A stretch of DNA of 64,000 bases from Psychrobacter sp. UBA3483 (GCF_002377905.1 NZ_DFQS01000072.1:1-64000); one strand, 5' to 3'; positions 35,425 through 44,746 are shown, counted from the first letter of the stretch. A program made the numbers and translations. Notes: generated from the letters alone by a model not told the origin.

Positions 35425-35868
35425 TTAAAACTGCAGCAAACGACAGTCACCTTGCATCATCATAGCAAGCTCACTCAGTCCAACCAGCTTAAAACCAGCG
35501 GCCAGATTTTCGCTATCTAATTGATGGCGTGTACTATTTTCGCTATCTGAAATACCGCGGCTAAGTGCCGTACTGACGCAAACGGGCAGCGTCAATTGAT
35601 ATTGCTCAGCAAGTTTTTGCCATTCTTTAGTAATATTCATCTGGTCTGCTGACTGCCAGCGCAAGCGATTGGCGGTATTGGCGGCATCGGCATAGAAAAA
35701 AACATGCAATGGCGTAGGTACGTTTTCATTATTATCGCTGTTATCGGTCTCATCATTATTATTTGTGTCAGCGCTTGCTAGATAAGTACGCGCATAGCGT
35801 AGCGCAAGATGTGCCAGCGGATGGCTGGGATCAGCAGTAATTAATAATAGCGGGGTTGTGGTCGTCAT
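35425..35868 (-). CDS. tusD: Sulfurtransferase complex subunit TusD (DsrE family)
   Basis: A 147-residue DsrE-like protein. The catalytic Cys is C97 in LTLPVCVSTAL, which accepts sulfur from TusA. LLITADPSHPLAHLALRYART and HVFFYADAANTANRL are the flanking DsrE strands, and LVGLSELAMMMQGDCRLLQF ends it. An Asn/Asp-rich insert occupies about residues 34-50 and is absent from E. coli TusD (128). The 15 residues upstream in frame are hydrophobic and unlikely to be translated. It is the first gene of the tusDCBE operon; tusA is not in the window. Confidence 0.9.
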   Translation of the reverse strand: MTTTTPLLLITADPSHPLAHLALRYARTYLASADTNNNDETDNSDNNENVPTPLHVFFYADAANTANRLRWQSADQMNITKEWQKLAEQYQLTLPVCVSTALSRGISDSENSTRHQLDSENLAAGFKLVGLSELAMMMQGDCRLLQF

Positions 35869-36194
35869 AATCGCGGTGTCACTTATGATGAATGAGTATA
35901 GAGAAAAAAGCACAGCACCTTAAGACTTTCAAGCCACAAGGCTTTTAGGAGTCAAGATTTTAAGGCTTAAGTTTTGAAGTCTTTTAAGTATTGGCTATTG
36001 TAGCATTATTCGCAAAACTTTCTTATGTTCGTCAGTTCTTAGTCAGTAAAGTGCTGTCAGTAGCATGGCTTAGGATTTATGCTACTATAAAAATCCTAAA
36101 ATAAGATTGTTTACAGCCGCGTTAATATTGTAAAAATAATTTTTGCGATTGATGTGGTTTTTATAGCTTTATGCTGCAAGGAGTTGTCGTCGTT

Positions 36195-39044
36195 ATGCTA
36201 TCTACCATGCCTAGTAGTACAGGCTTTCAGCCTAGCTCAGAGCAGCTACAAGTGCTACAGACTGCCAGCGAGTTTGCTTATCAGGTTTGGCAAAGTCGAA
36301 CGGGCGCTTGCCAGACGTTTTTGCGCAGCTATCCATTACAGAGCACGTTAACGCGCCAGCAAATTGATGATCTGATTCAAGATTATACGTTGGATGAGAA
36401 TTATCAGCTTGCCCATGAAGACAAAGTAATGAGCGGCTTACGGCATTTACGTATGCTGCTAATGATGCGCTGGATTTGGCAAGATGCCTTGGGCATGATT
36501 GAGCTTGAGCAATTGACCGATGAGCTGTCTGAGTTCGCGGATGGCTGCATTTTATTCGCCAAAGACTATACCTATCAGCAGCTGATTGCGCAATATGGGC
36601 AGCCGACCTTTATTAATGCGAAGGGGAATGTGCAAGTCGATGATATGGCGATTATGGCAATGGGTAAGCTTGGCGCGCATGAGCTCAATTTATCCAGTGA
36701 TATCGACCTTATTTTTGTTCATCAGGCGCGTGGTGAAACAGACGGTGACAAAGCAAAAGGCACACGCAGTATTGATAACAAGCGTTTTATGACCCGGCTT
36801 GGACAAGGTATTATTAGACTGCTCGATAATAATACTGCTGATGGTTTCGTATTTCGGGTCGATATGCGTTTGCGTCCGTGGGGCGATGGCAGTGATTTGG
36901 CGATTCATTTATCAGCATTGCAAAAGTATTTTGCTCAGCACGGGCGAGCGTGGGAGCGTTTTGCTTGGCTCAAAGCCCGCGTGGTTGGGCACATCGAGCA
37001 GCCGTTTTTTGACGACATACAAGCGCTGATTAAACCTTTTGTGTTTCGTTATTATGTTGACTATAGTGCCTTTTCAGCCCTCAGAGAGATGAAATCACTT
37101 ATTCAAAATCAAGTCGCTCAGCGTGAAGACTTGGATAATATCAAGCTTGGCGCAGGCGGTATTCGAGATATTGAATTTATCGTCCAAGCCTTTCAGTTAA
37201 TCTATGGCGGTCGGCATCCGCAGCTACAGGTCAAGTCTTGTTTGGCGGCGATGCAGGCGCTGTGTCAACTTGAGTATTTAGAAGAGAGCACTTATCAAGA
37301 GCTACAAGCGGCTTATCGCTTTTTACGACGCCTTGAGCACGGTATTCAAGCGATTAACGATCAGCAGACGCAGCGCTTACCGCATGACTCGCAGTGGCAG
37401 CATAATTTGGCAATTACCCTTGGCTTTGATGATTGGGCAGGGCTATTAGCGACACTTAATCAGCACCGCTATCATGTCAATGTACCGTTTGAGCGTATGG
37501 TTACCGAACGGCAGATACCGGATCAAGACGATGATGAGTTTGAGCCTGAACAGTTAAACGAGCAGATTGCGCGCTTAAATGAGGTATTAACTGAAGAAAA
37601 TCGTGAGCGTTTACAAGGTTTTTGGCAGTCAAAAATGGTGGCAAATTTGAGCGACGAAGCACGTGAACGCTTGGACGATGCTTATCCTGTGATTGTACAC
37701 GCGCTCCTTGTCCATGAAGAACAGCAGCAACTTGCTAATACCGCTTTGCCGCGTTTAATAAATTTGCTAGAAGCCATTTGCCGCCGCTCTATCTATTTGG
37801 TGATGATTGCAGAAAACCCCAATGCCACCGTTGAGCTGATTCCGATGTTATCAGCGAGCCCTTGGATTGCTAAGGAGTTGGCGCATTATCCGGTACTTTT
37901 AGATACCTTTTTGCAGCAGCGCTATCGATATCTGCCAGACAAGCGGGAGCTGCGGGATATCTTGCGTCAACAATTATTGCGCGTAGAGCCGAACGATGAA
38001 GAGGAGCTACTTAGCGTACTGCGTTTATTTAAAAAGAATCAAGTGTTGGCAGTGGCTGCCAGTGATGTATTGGCAGAACGCCCAATCATGAAAGTGTCAG
38101 ATTCACTGACTTATATTGCCGCTGTGGTACTCGAGGCCGCGCTTGAACGCGCCTTTGCCGAAATCGTCAAACGCTATGGCTATCCGATTGGTCAAGATGG
38201 CGATCCGGTCACGGAAGCAGATTGCGGTTTTGCTATTATTGGCTATGGCAAGCTTGGTGGGCTTGAGTTGTCCTATTCGTCCGATTTAGACTTGGTGTTT
38301 TTGCATAAAATAAAAGAGCAGGGCATGACCACGGGTGAAAAATCGGTCAGTGGCATGAAATTTGCGGCCCGCTTGGCGCAAAAGCTCATGACATACCTTA
38401 ATACCCAAACCCGTGATGGCCGTGCTTATGAAGTCGATATGCGCCTGCGTCCCTCGGGCAATGCAGGCATGATGGTGGTTTCTTGTCATGCGTTTGAAAC
38501 CTACCAGCTTGAGAAAGCGTGGTCTTGGGAGCATCAAGCATTGGTACGGGCGCGGGCTATCTGCGGTGATAAACGGGTTACGGCGCGTTTTTGTGACATT
38601 CGCCGTACCGTTTTGGCGCTACCGCGTACCATTGAGCAAGTCCGTATTGAAGTCACCAGTATGCGTATTAAAATGCAAAAGCATCTGGGCACCAGTCAGC
38701 ACCAGCAGCAAGCGGGCAAGTTCCACCTTAAGCAAGATGCGGGCGGCATTGTCGATATTGAGTTTTTGGCGCAGTTTGCAGTATTGGCTTATTCGCATGA
38801 ACATCCAAGCTTGACCAAATGGAGTGATAACGTACGTATTTTTGAAGAAGTTGCCGCGCTTGGTATTTGGGAAGTAGAAGTTTGCCAAGATTTGACCGAT
38901 GCGTATTTACGTATCCGCGCCGCGACCCATCAATTGGCACTATCTGAGCAATCGTTATTGGTGGATGAATCGCTTTGGACAGAAACACGCGCTTTAGTAC
39001 AATCGCAGTGGCAACATTTGATGGGTGTAGAATCTACTGAATAA
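36195..39044 (+). CDS. glnE: Glutamine synthetase adenylyltransferase/deadenylase
   Basis: A 949-residue bifunctional enzyme that adds AMP to, or phosphorolytically removes it from, a Tyr of glutamine synthetase in response to PII and glutamine. Two nucleotidyltransferase halves are visible: MGKLGAHELNLSSDIDLIFVH near 155-175 (deadenylase) and GYGKLGGLELSYSSDLDLVFLH near 685-705 (adenylylase), each with the metal-binding DxD. The length equals E. coli GlnE (946). The frame opens eight codons earlier, but AAGGAG lies 11 bases before this ATG. It stands upstream of ilvE, which has its own promoter. Confidence 0.96.
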   Translation: MLSTMPSSTGFQPSSEQLQVLQTASEFAYQVWQSRTGACQTFLRSYPLQSTLTRQQIDDLIQDYTLDENYQLAHEDKVMSGLRHLRMLLMMRWIWQDALGMIELEQLTDELSEFADGCILFAKDYTYQQLIAQYGQPTFINAKGNVQVDDMAIMAMGKLGAHELNLSSDIDLIFVHQARGETDGDKAKGTRSIDNKRFMTRLGQGIIRLLDNNTADGFVFRVDMRLRPWGDGSDLAIHLSALQKYFAQHGRAWERFAWLKARVVGHIEQPFFDDIQALIKPFVFRYYVDYSAFSALREMKSLIQNQVAQREDLDNIKLGAGGIRDIEFIVQAFQLIYGGRHPQLQVKSCLAAMQALCQLEYLEESTYQELQAAYRFLRRLEHGIQAINDQQTQRLPHDSQWQHNLAITLGFDDWAGLLATLNQHRYHVNVPFERMVTERQIPDQDDDEFEPEQLNEQIARLNEVLTEENRERLQGFWQSKMVANLSDEARERLDDAYPVIVHALLVHEEQQQLANTALPRLINLLEAICRRSIYLVMIAENPNATVELIPMLSASPWIAKELAHYPVLLDTFLQQRYRYLPDKRELRDILRQQLLRVEPNDEEELLSVLRLFKKNQVLAVAASDVLAERPIMKVSDSLTYIAAVVLEAALERAFAEIVKRYGYPIGQDGDPVTEADCGFAIIGYGKLGGLELSYSSDLDLVFLHKIKEQGMTTGEKSVSGMKFAARLAQKLMTYLNTQTRDGRAYEVDMRLRPSGNAGMMVVSCHAFETYQLEKAWSWEHQALVRARAICGDKRVTARFCDIRRTVLALPRTIEQVRIEVTSMRIKMQKHLGTSQHQQQAGKFHLKQDAGGIVDIEFLAQFAVLAYSHEHPSLTKWSDNVRIFEEVAALGIWEVEVCQDLTDAYLRIRAATHQLALSEQSLLVDESLWTETRALVQSQWQHLMGVESTE

Positions 39045-39349
39045 TCCTGCTATAAAACAATGATGCTACGTTATAGGCTCAATGCAATAAGCGTAGGGCT
39101 TTGATAGCCATTGTAACGAATGGTATATGAATAAAAGCCATGCAGTGATAAACTAAAATATTGTATTTGCCTCTCGTGCCGGTGCTATAATCACTGGCAC
39201 CTTAAATTTGCAGATAGAAAAATTGCATCTGAAATTGCATCTAAAAATAGGCACTCAGTGTCAGCAGGCAATTTTAATTAAAATACTTATTTAACCATTA
39301 ACACTCAACAAGAAAAGTTAGACGTCAGCGCTAGCATAAGGACTATTAG
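39045..39349. promoter_or_regulatory. ilvE promoter region with an operator-like palindrome
   Basis: TATAAT at 39186-39191 lies inside a palindrome: GTGCCGGTG (39176-39184) and CACTGGCAC (39192-39200), with one mismatch, around 7 bases. A protein bound there would block RNA polymerase. No T tract follows, so it is not the glnE terminator. The direct repeat AAATTGCATCT occurs at 39220-39230 and 39232-39242. No gene seen. Confidence 0.5.
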
Positions 39350-40279
39350 ATGAATATGGCAACACAAGAAGGTAAGCTTTGGATGAATGGCACGATGATT
39401 GAACAGCCAGATGCCAAGGTTCATGTGCTTACGCATAGCTTGCACTATGGTATGGCGGTTTTTGAAGGGGTACGTGCTTACCAAACAGCTGACAATCGCA
39501 CGGCAATTTTTCGCTTAAAAGAACATACTGAGCGTCTATTGGGCTCTGCAAAAATATTCCAAATGAATGTGCCTTATGATGCTGCAACACTTGAGCAAGC
39601 ACACAAAGATGTTGTCAAGCAAAACAACTTGGCAGAAGCCTATATTCGTCCGCTTATCTGGGTTGGTGCAGAAAAATTGGGTCTGTCATCACGTAGCAAT
39701 AGTATCAATGCCATGGTTGCTGCTTGGCATTGGGGCGCATATCTTGGTGAAGAGGGTATCAAAAACGGTATCCGTGTAAAAACGTCATCATTTACCCATC
39801 ATATGACCAACGTGACCATGTGTAAGGCAAAAGCCTCAAGTAACTATCCTGTCTCTATCATGGCCAACCAAGAAGTCACGCGTAATGGCTATGATGAAGC
39901 CATCTTGATGGATCCACAAGGCTACGTCTGCCAAGGCGCGGGCGAGAACTTGTTCTTAGTCAAAGATGGTGTACTGCATACCCCAGATTTGGGCGGCGGT
40001 GCGCTTGACGGCATTACCCGTCGTACCATCATTCAATTCGCTGATGATTTAGGCATCAAAGTCGTTGAACGCCGTATCACTCGTGATGAGTTTTATTTAG
40101 CCGATGAAATTTTTATGACCGGTACCGCGGCTGAAGTGACGCCTATTCGTGAATACGATGACCGTGTCATCGGTAATGGGGGTCGTGGTCCATTGACTGA
40201 GAAATTGCAAACCTTATACTTTGATGTAGTACATGGCCGTAATGAGCAGTATATGGATTGGTTAAGCTTTATTGATTAA
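39350..40279 (+). CDS. ilvE: Branched-chain amino acid aminotransferase
   Basis: A 309-residue fold-IV PLP enzyme that makes the last step of leucine, isoleucine and valine synthesis, reversibly. MNGTMIEQPDAKVHVLTHSLHYGMAVFEGVRAY is the substrate-side start, the PLP lysine lies in TMCKAKASSNYPVS, and EAILMDPQGYVCQGAGENLFLVKDG and FMTGTAAEVTPI are the family signature. AAGGACT lies before the ATG; a second ATG is two codons in. It ends in a strong bidirectional terminator. LeuA, earlier in the same pathway, is also in this window. Confidence 0.96.
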   Translation: MNMATQEGKLWMNGTMIEQPDAKVHVLTHSLHYGMAVFEGVRAYQTADNRTAIFRLKEHTERLLGSAKIFQMNVPYDAATLEQAHKDVVKQNNLAEAYIRPLIWVGAEKLGLSSRSNSINAMVAAWHWGAYLGEEGIKNGIRVKTSSFTHHMTNVTMCKAKASSNYPVSIMANQEVTRNGYDEAILMDPQGYVCQGAGENLFLVKDGVLHTPDLGGGALDGITRRTIIQFADDLGIKVVERRITRDEFYLADEIFMTGTAAEVTPIREYDDRVIGNGGRGPLTEKLQTLYFDVVHGRNEQYMDWLSFID

Positions 40280-40322
40280 TTTTTAAAGCTGCATTTCATT
40301 TTTAAAACCATATCGTACAAAT

Positions 40323-40359
40323 AAAAAAGCTAAGATTCTTGATGAGTCTTAGCTTTTTT
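40323..40359. terminator. Bidirectional terminator between ilvE and the envelope cassette
   Basis: Perfect 13-bp stem AAAAAAGCTAAGA / TCTTAGCTTTTTT with an 11-base loop, running into T tracts on both strands. Confidence 0.9.
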
Positions 40360-40408
40360 TCTTTATCATTACGTCACTTTTATTATGACTTTGATAATTA
40401 TTAAAGGT

Positions 40409-41290
40409 TCAAGAGGTTAATGTTATATCTGACCAGCGCATCAATTTTACTTCATACTGAGCTAATAACTCTTCAAAGTCTTCACTGATTAACCATTCAT
40501 ACTCAATTTCACGAGCCCCTTTGATTTCATCCTGCCAGCTATCACTTCCACTGTCAGGAATGGCAGGATGACACATAATCAGTGTAGGTAATACGTTAGC
40601 TGTATGACACGGTGCACTTTGCAGCCACTTTTCCCATAACATTGCTAATTGCTGACGATCAGCATCAAAACCATAAACCCCACCAAATTTATCATTGGTT
40701 AGGATTTGATGATGCTGACAAGATTTTCGCCAAGCATAACCACCTAGTATATAAATGATCCAAGACTTTACGTCATTAATAAGCGGTGTAGTGACGCGTG
40801 CGCTCAGCATGTCTTTTGCTATCTCATCACTATAGCGGTTAGTTAGCTCTTTAATCAAGCCCTCACGAATAACAGGAAACTGATGAATATGTTGATGTCC
40901 ATCTATAAAAATGGGCGCACGATTAAAGCGCTCTTCAAATCCGTCTAATTGTTGTTTAATAACATCGCTTACTTGCATGGGATTAAAATGACGCAAGTAG
41001 CTTGCAATAATGATTGATTTTAATGAACCACGTAGGGCAGATGGGAATATCCCCGTCAAATCTAAATGCAAGCCAATATCGACATTGAGTTGGTTCAGAC
41101 GATTGATATTGCTATCCGTAATTGTACCGCCAACCATATAGCTGCTAGCACCAATACGCCCAAGTTCGGCAAGATGAATGACCGCATCGTTGACGGCAGT
41201 AGACAGTCCTAAATCATCAACGTTAATAATCACAGAGCGGGCAGTGTTAGAGAGCGAAGCAGTTTGCTTTTGATAATGAGGATGGCTCAT
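40409..41290 (-). CDS. YdjC/ChbG-family sugar deacetylase (NaxD-like)
   Basis: A 293-residue member of the YdjC (ChbG/HpnK/NaxD) family of metal-dependent N-deacetylases. The metal residues are visible as NVDDLGLS (D25, D26), GLHLDLT (H75) and DGHQHIH (H132, H136). In Francisella and Acinetobacter, NaxD deacetylates the undecaprenyl-phosphate-linked N-acetylhexosamine before its transfer to lipid A; HpnK acts in hopanoid synthesis, for which there is no context here. Its start overlaps the GtrA-type gene by four bases, so it is the last member of the same operon. I infer the NaxD role from cassette partners. Confidence 0.8.
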   Translation of the reverse strand: MSHPHYQKQTASLSNTARSVIINVDDLGLSTAVNDAVIHLAELGRIGASSYMVGGTITDSNINRLNQLNVDIGLHLDLTGIFPSALRGSLKSIIIASYLRHFNPMQVSDVIKQQLDGFEERFNRAPIFIDGHQHIHQFPVIREGLIKELTNRYSDEIAKDMLSARVTTPLINDVKSWIIYILGGYAWRKSCQHHQILTNDKFGGVYGFDADRQQLAMLWEKWLQSAPCHTANVLPTLIMCHPAIPDSGSDSWQDEIKGAREIEYEWLISEDFEELLAQYEVKLMRWSDITLTS

Positions 41291-41736
41291 GATTTAAACG
41301 CCCAAAATTTGCCCAAGGCAAAGGTCATGACTGTTATGACCCCCGTGACTAGTAGCCATATCAGCATATAATACTGCTCGCCAAACCAACGTAGCCCTAA
41401 AACGAATAAGCCTTGATTGGCAATAAAGCCTGCAGCGGAACTACTAAACCATTTTCCTAAAGCAGGAAGATGCCTTTTTTTATGAATATGATTATTGTTT
41501 GGCCGAATACTGTTATCTGAATACTCTGATTGTTTAAAGGTAAAATAAAAATGCCCGAAAAAGCTTACGACAAAAGCAATTAAAAAAGCGCCTACGTTTG
41601 CCCATGCTGGCGTGGCAGTCGTGAAATTGACGATACTGACCAGTACTAAAAAATGCACCAAAGCCGCACTGGCACCAACGGCTAAAAACCAAAGGGCTTG
41701 CATAGAATTCGATTGCGTTTCTACTGTGTTATTCAT
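41287..41736 (-). CDS. GtrA-family membrane protein (undecaprenyl-sugar flippase type)
   Basis: A 149-residue protein with four hydrophobic helices (WFLAVGASAALVHFLVLVSIV; ANVGAFLIAFVVSFFGHF; and two C-terminal ones) and the FTFK-Q motif of GtrA proteins. GtrA family members are thought to flip undecaprenyl-phosphate sugars across the inner membrane. The start chosen overlaps the end of the GT2 gene by 8 bases, pointing to translational coupling; the 32 upstream in-frame residues overlap that gene and are less likely. Between helix 2 and 3 is an unusual Asn/His/Lys-rich loop (SVRPNNNHIHKKR-type). Confidence 0.85.
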   Translation of the reverse strand: MNNTVETQSNSMQALWFLAVGASAALVHFLVLVSIVNFTTATPAWANVGAFLIAFVVSFFGHFYFTFKQSEYSDNSIRPNNNHIHKKRHLPALGKWFSSSAAGFIANQGLFVLGLRWFGEQYYMLIWLLVTGVITVMTFALGKFWAFKS

Positions 41737-42832
41737 CAGCTGGTTTGTCCATTGCACTTTTGGTCGTCGCCTGTAGGTAACTATCAGCGTATTGATGAGT
41801 AGTATGCGCAGACTTGCTATTGATGACTTCATCGATTAAATACAGTGGTCGCTGCTTAACCTCTTCATAGAGCCTACCGACATATTCGCCAATCACGCCA
41901 ATACAAACCAGTTGTATACCAGTAGAGAACATAATTCCTGCGGCAACCGTTGCCCAGCCTGCGACATCGCTACCAAATATTAAGGTATCTATCACGATAT
42001 ATAAGCCGTATAAAAAAGCCAATGCAGAGACCGCAAAACCTATGCGTGAGATCAGTCGCAATGGTCGCTGAGAAAAGGAGGTAATACCTACAAGTGCCAA
42101 CTCAAACAAACTGCCATAGTTAAATTTACTTTCACCAGTATCGCGATTGGCAGCGGTAAAGGGCAAATAGACAGTATTGAAACCAACCCAAGCATACAAA
42201 CCTTTCATAAAACGTTGGCGCTCGGGTAATGAGCGTAAAGCATTTAGCACCTTGCGATTCATCACCCGGAAATCACCAGCATTAGGACGAATCTCATAAC
42301 GCTGACTGTCCTGGATGAAGTGATAAAAACTGCCTTTTAAAGTTTTTGCAAGCCGGCTTTCATGTGGGCGATTGGCCTGAATACCGGCGACCATATCAAT
42401 ATCGGATTGCTCAATCATCGTTAACATTTGCGTGAGTACTGGTAAAGGATGCTGTCCATCGGCGTCAATCATAGCAACTATCTCACCTCGCGCAGCTGCT
42501 AGACCAGCACTGAGTGCAGGCTCTTTACCAAAATTACGCGATAAACGTATGAGCTCTAATTCTGTATTTGCTGGACGAGTAGGTATTAGCTGTGTGACTA
42601 CCTCGACTAAGTTATCGCGGCTACCATCATCAACAATAATAATCTCACAGCTTGCTATTATTGCTGTTGAGCCCCCTATATTTTGCTCGGCCGATGCTAT
42701 CTCTACTGGCGCGCGTATTGTCTGCGTAAAGGCGAAGACTTCTGGCAAAAAGGCTTGTAAGGCTTCAGCATCATTATACGCAGGCATAATAATCGACAAA
42801 TAAGGGCGAGATTGTGACAACTGATCTAGCAT
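41729..42832 (-). CDS. Family 2 glycosyltransferase, undecaprenyl-phosphate type (GtrB/ArnC/FlmF-like)
   Basis: A 367-residue membrane GT2. The GT-A domain shows SIIMPAYNDAE, VDDGSRDN (68-70) and MIDADGQHP (DxD 123-125). The linker NRDTGESKFNYGSL and SRIGFAVSALAFLYGLYIV plus a second helix form the C-terminal membrane anchor, as in GtrB, ArnC and FlmF. Such enzymes load a sugar onto undecaprenyl phosphate on the cytoplasmic side. It is second in the operon, after the GT39 gene and before gtrA. The sugar cannot be read from the sequence, but the partner deacetylase suggests an N-acetylhexosamine. Confidence 0.87.
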   Translation of the reverse strand: MLDQLSQSRPYLSIIMPAYNDAEALQAFLPEVFAFTQTIRAPVEIASAEQNIGGSTAIIASCEIIIVDDGSRDNLVEVVTQLIPTRPANTELELIRLSRNFGKEPALSAGLAAARGEIVAMIDADGQHPLPVLTQMLTMIEQSDIDMVAGIQANRPHESRLAKTLKGSFYHFIQDSQRYEIRPNAGDFRVMNRKVLNALRSLPERQRFMKGLYAWVGFNTVYLPFTAANRDTGESKFNYGSLFELALVGITSFSQRPLRLISRIGFAVSALAFLYGLYIVIDTLIFGSDVAGWATVAAGIMFSTGIQLVCIGVIGEYVGRLYEEVKQRPLYLIDEVINSKSAHTTHQYADSYLQATTKSAMDKPADE

Positions 42833-42892
42833 AAACACTCAATTATTTTATTCATATAAATGGCTATTTACCAGCCACTGAAAAATAAGGCT

Positions 42893-44503
42893 TTATTTTG
42901 AATCCTGAAAGCAGCGACTTGGGACATAAGCCACCCAGTTTATCAGTAACGGTTTTTCTATCTTGCCGTCACGCCAATTAATCTGCCATTGACCCTGCTG
43001 CTTAATTAAGGCATTAGCGTTGTTATGGCTGGTGTCTACTTCAGTAGTGGCAATAGCATCATCAACATCATCAAGCAGCGGCAGTACGATATCTTCTTCG
43101 CCCTCTTGCCACATGACTAACGTACCATTCTCTTGTAGGCGCTGAGTGTTCATCCAGGGCGAGTGGCTGGCAGGACCAGATATCATTTGTGAGGGAAAGC
43201 TGCTATTCATCGCGACTAATGCGCTAAGCCAGCGATCACCTGAAACGCTATCAAGCGTACAGCTACTCAATGATTGCCAAGTGGTTTGTGCTTGAACTGC
43301 CAATGCCTGCTCCGGCCACTGCATACGAGAAGGCTTATGACGAATCTTGTCGCCGAAGCCCACATATACTACCATTAGTACGGTGACAAGGGACAACCAA
43401 ATAATTAGAGCTTTACTTAGTTTGATGGCGGTTAATAATTGAGTGGCAGGTGCTATCAAGGAGGCAGCGAGCAACCCTGACAATGCCCACATTGGCATAC
43501 CCCACATATCACGCAAGCCCACCCCAAATACCAAGCTTAAAATAACCAATACCGCCATTGGCGATAGCCACATATACCAAAGCAGTGCTGCGTCCTGCGG
43601 TAAGCTGTGCTTGTAATCATGAGTTTTTAATAAACGTTTACGATTAAAAGCAAGCATGATAAATAGCGGAATATGGGCGACAAGCTGAGCAATGATAAAT
43701 CCTATCCAGCTAAAATGCCGCTTGATGTTATACGCCCCGGCAGCAACCTCTTGCGAGCGTCCACTGGCATAACTAAGGGGCAACCAATCGTGCGTTGCTA
43801 ACCAATATAAATGCGGTGCGAAGATGGCCAACATAACAAAAGCCGCTATCCACGGTTTTGGTTGTTTTAAAAGTGGCCATTGTTTCGGCAACACTAAATA
43901 CAAGGCCATTGGTATCAGTAAAAATATCACGGTGTACTTAGTCAGCATGCCAAGTCCACCGAGCACACCCAGTAATATCCAATCTCTGAGACGATTTTGA
44001 GTCAAAGATCGATAAAACGCTAAGTACAACCCTGCCCAAATGGGAAACTGAGCGACATTGTGATTAAACTCAAGGCTAGGGTAAGTGTAGTACAGAACCG
44101 CTAAAGTTAACGCGCTACCAATTAGAGCGGTGGTCGGTGACCAAATCTTTTTACCTAACTGATAAATTAGAATTAAGGTCAGTAAGACAGATAATTGGCT
44201 GAGTAAATAAGGACCAACATGACCAAACAGTTGATAAAAACTGTATAATATCCATGACGATAATGGGGGATGCTTATAATAGCCCCATTGCCATTCGCTG
44301 CCCCAATTTATACCCTCGCTAACATCGAAGGGTACACTGCTGGCTAGAAAGCTTGGAGTGATAGACCAAATTAAAAAGTAGGCGATTAAAAATAACCCAA
44401 ACCCGCGCCAAGACTTAGATTCTATAGGTTGTTGTTTAGGGGTAATATCCATGCCATTATTTATAGGCTGAGCATAAGAGGACGATTGTTCAGCGGGTGT
44501 CAT
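42893..44503 (-). CDS. Family 39/83 glycosyltransferase (ArnT/FlmK-like)
   Basis: About 536 residues with many transmembrane helices and a C-terminal periplasmic region, in the polyisoprenyl-phosphate-sugar transferase class (PMT/ArnT). The first periplasmic loop has the acidic site SVPFDVSEGINWG and YYKHPPLSSW, the HPPL element common in this class. ArnT and Francisella FlmK transfer a sugar from undecaprenyl phosphate to lipid A in the periplasm. It is the first gene of the cassette. The frame is open eight codons upstream; this ATG fits better. Target and sugar are inferred from the other three cassette genes. Confidence 0.85.
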   Translation of the reverse strand: MTPAEQSSSYAQPINNGMDITPKQQPIESKSWRGFGLFLIAYFLIWSITPSFLASSVPFDVSEGINWGSEWQWGYYKHPPLSSWILYSFYQLFGHVGPYLLSQLSVLLTLILIYQLGKKIWSPTTALIGSALTLAVLYYTYPSLEFNHNVAQFPIWAGLYLAFYRSLTQNRLRDWILLGVLGGLGMLTKYTVIFLLIPMALYLVLPKQWPLLKQPKPWIAAFVMLAIFAPHLYWLATHDWLPLSYASGRSQEVAAGAYNIKRHFSWIGFIIAQLVAHIPLFIMLAFNRKRLLKTHDYKHSLPQDAALLWYMWLSPMAVLVILSLVFGVGLRDMWGMPMWALSGLLAASLIAPATQLLTAIKLSKALIIWLSLVTVLMVVYVGFGDKIRHKPSRMQWPEQALAVQAQTTWQSLSSCTLDSVSGDRWLSALVAMNSSFPSQMISGPASHSPWMNTQRLQENGTLVMWQEGEEDIVLPLLDDVDDAIATTEVDTSHNNANALIKQQGQWQINWRDGKIEKPLLINWVAYVPSRCFQDSK

Positions 44504-44746
44504 AATACAAGCCTTATAATAATACAACCAACTTAAAGTAAGTCTGGTTTATAAGTTTTTCCGTATTATAGAGACAATTGATGAATAGGCATAGACGGGC
44601 ACGATTTTTATCTGTTGTATTATGAGTTTTAGAATCTGTTAATACTAAAAAGAATGTGATTATACGATTAATTGAAGAGAGTACTGTTAATCATCAAAAA
44701 TAATGGCTTCAATTTGATAGTTGTTTAGTATTGATATTGTATAGAG

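Noticed and set aside
40409..41290. HpnK-type hopanoid deacetylase
   Set aside because: No hopanoid synthesis gene (squalene-hopene cyclase, hpnH and others) is near, while undecaprenyl-sugar enzymes are directly coupled.
40409..44503. Complete arn operon for aminoarabinose addition
   Set aside because: ArnA, ArnB, ArnD and ArnE/F are not visible; the deacetylase is of the YdjC family rather than the ArnD family, so a hexosamine NaxD-type pathway fits better.
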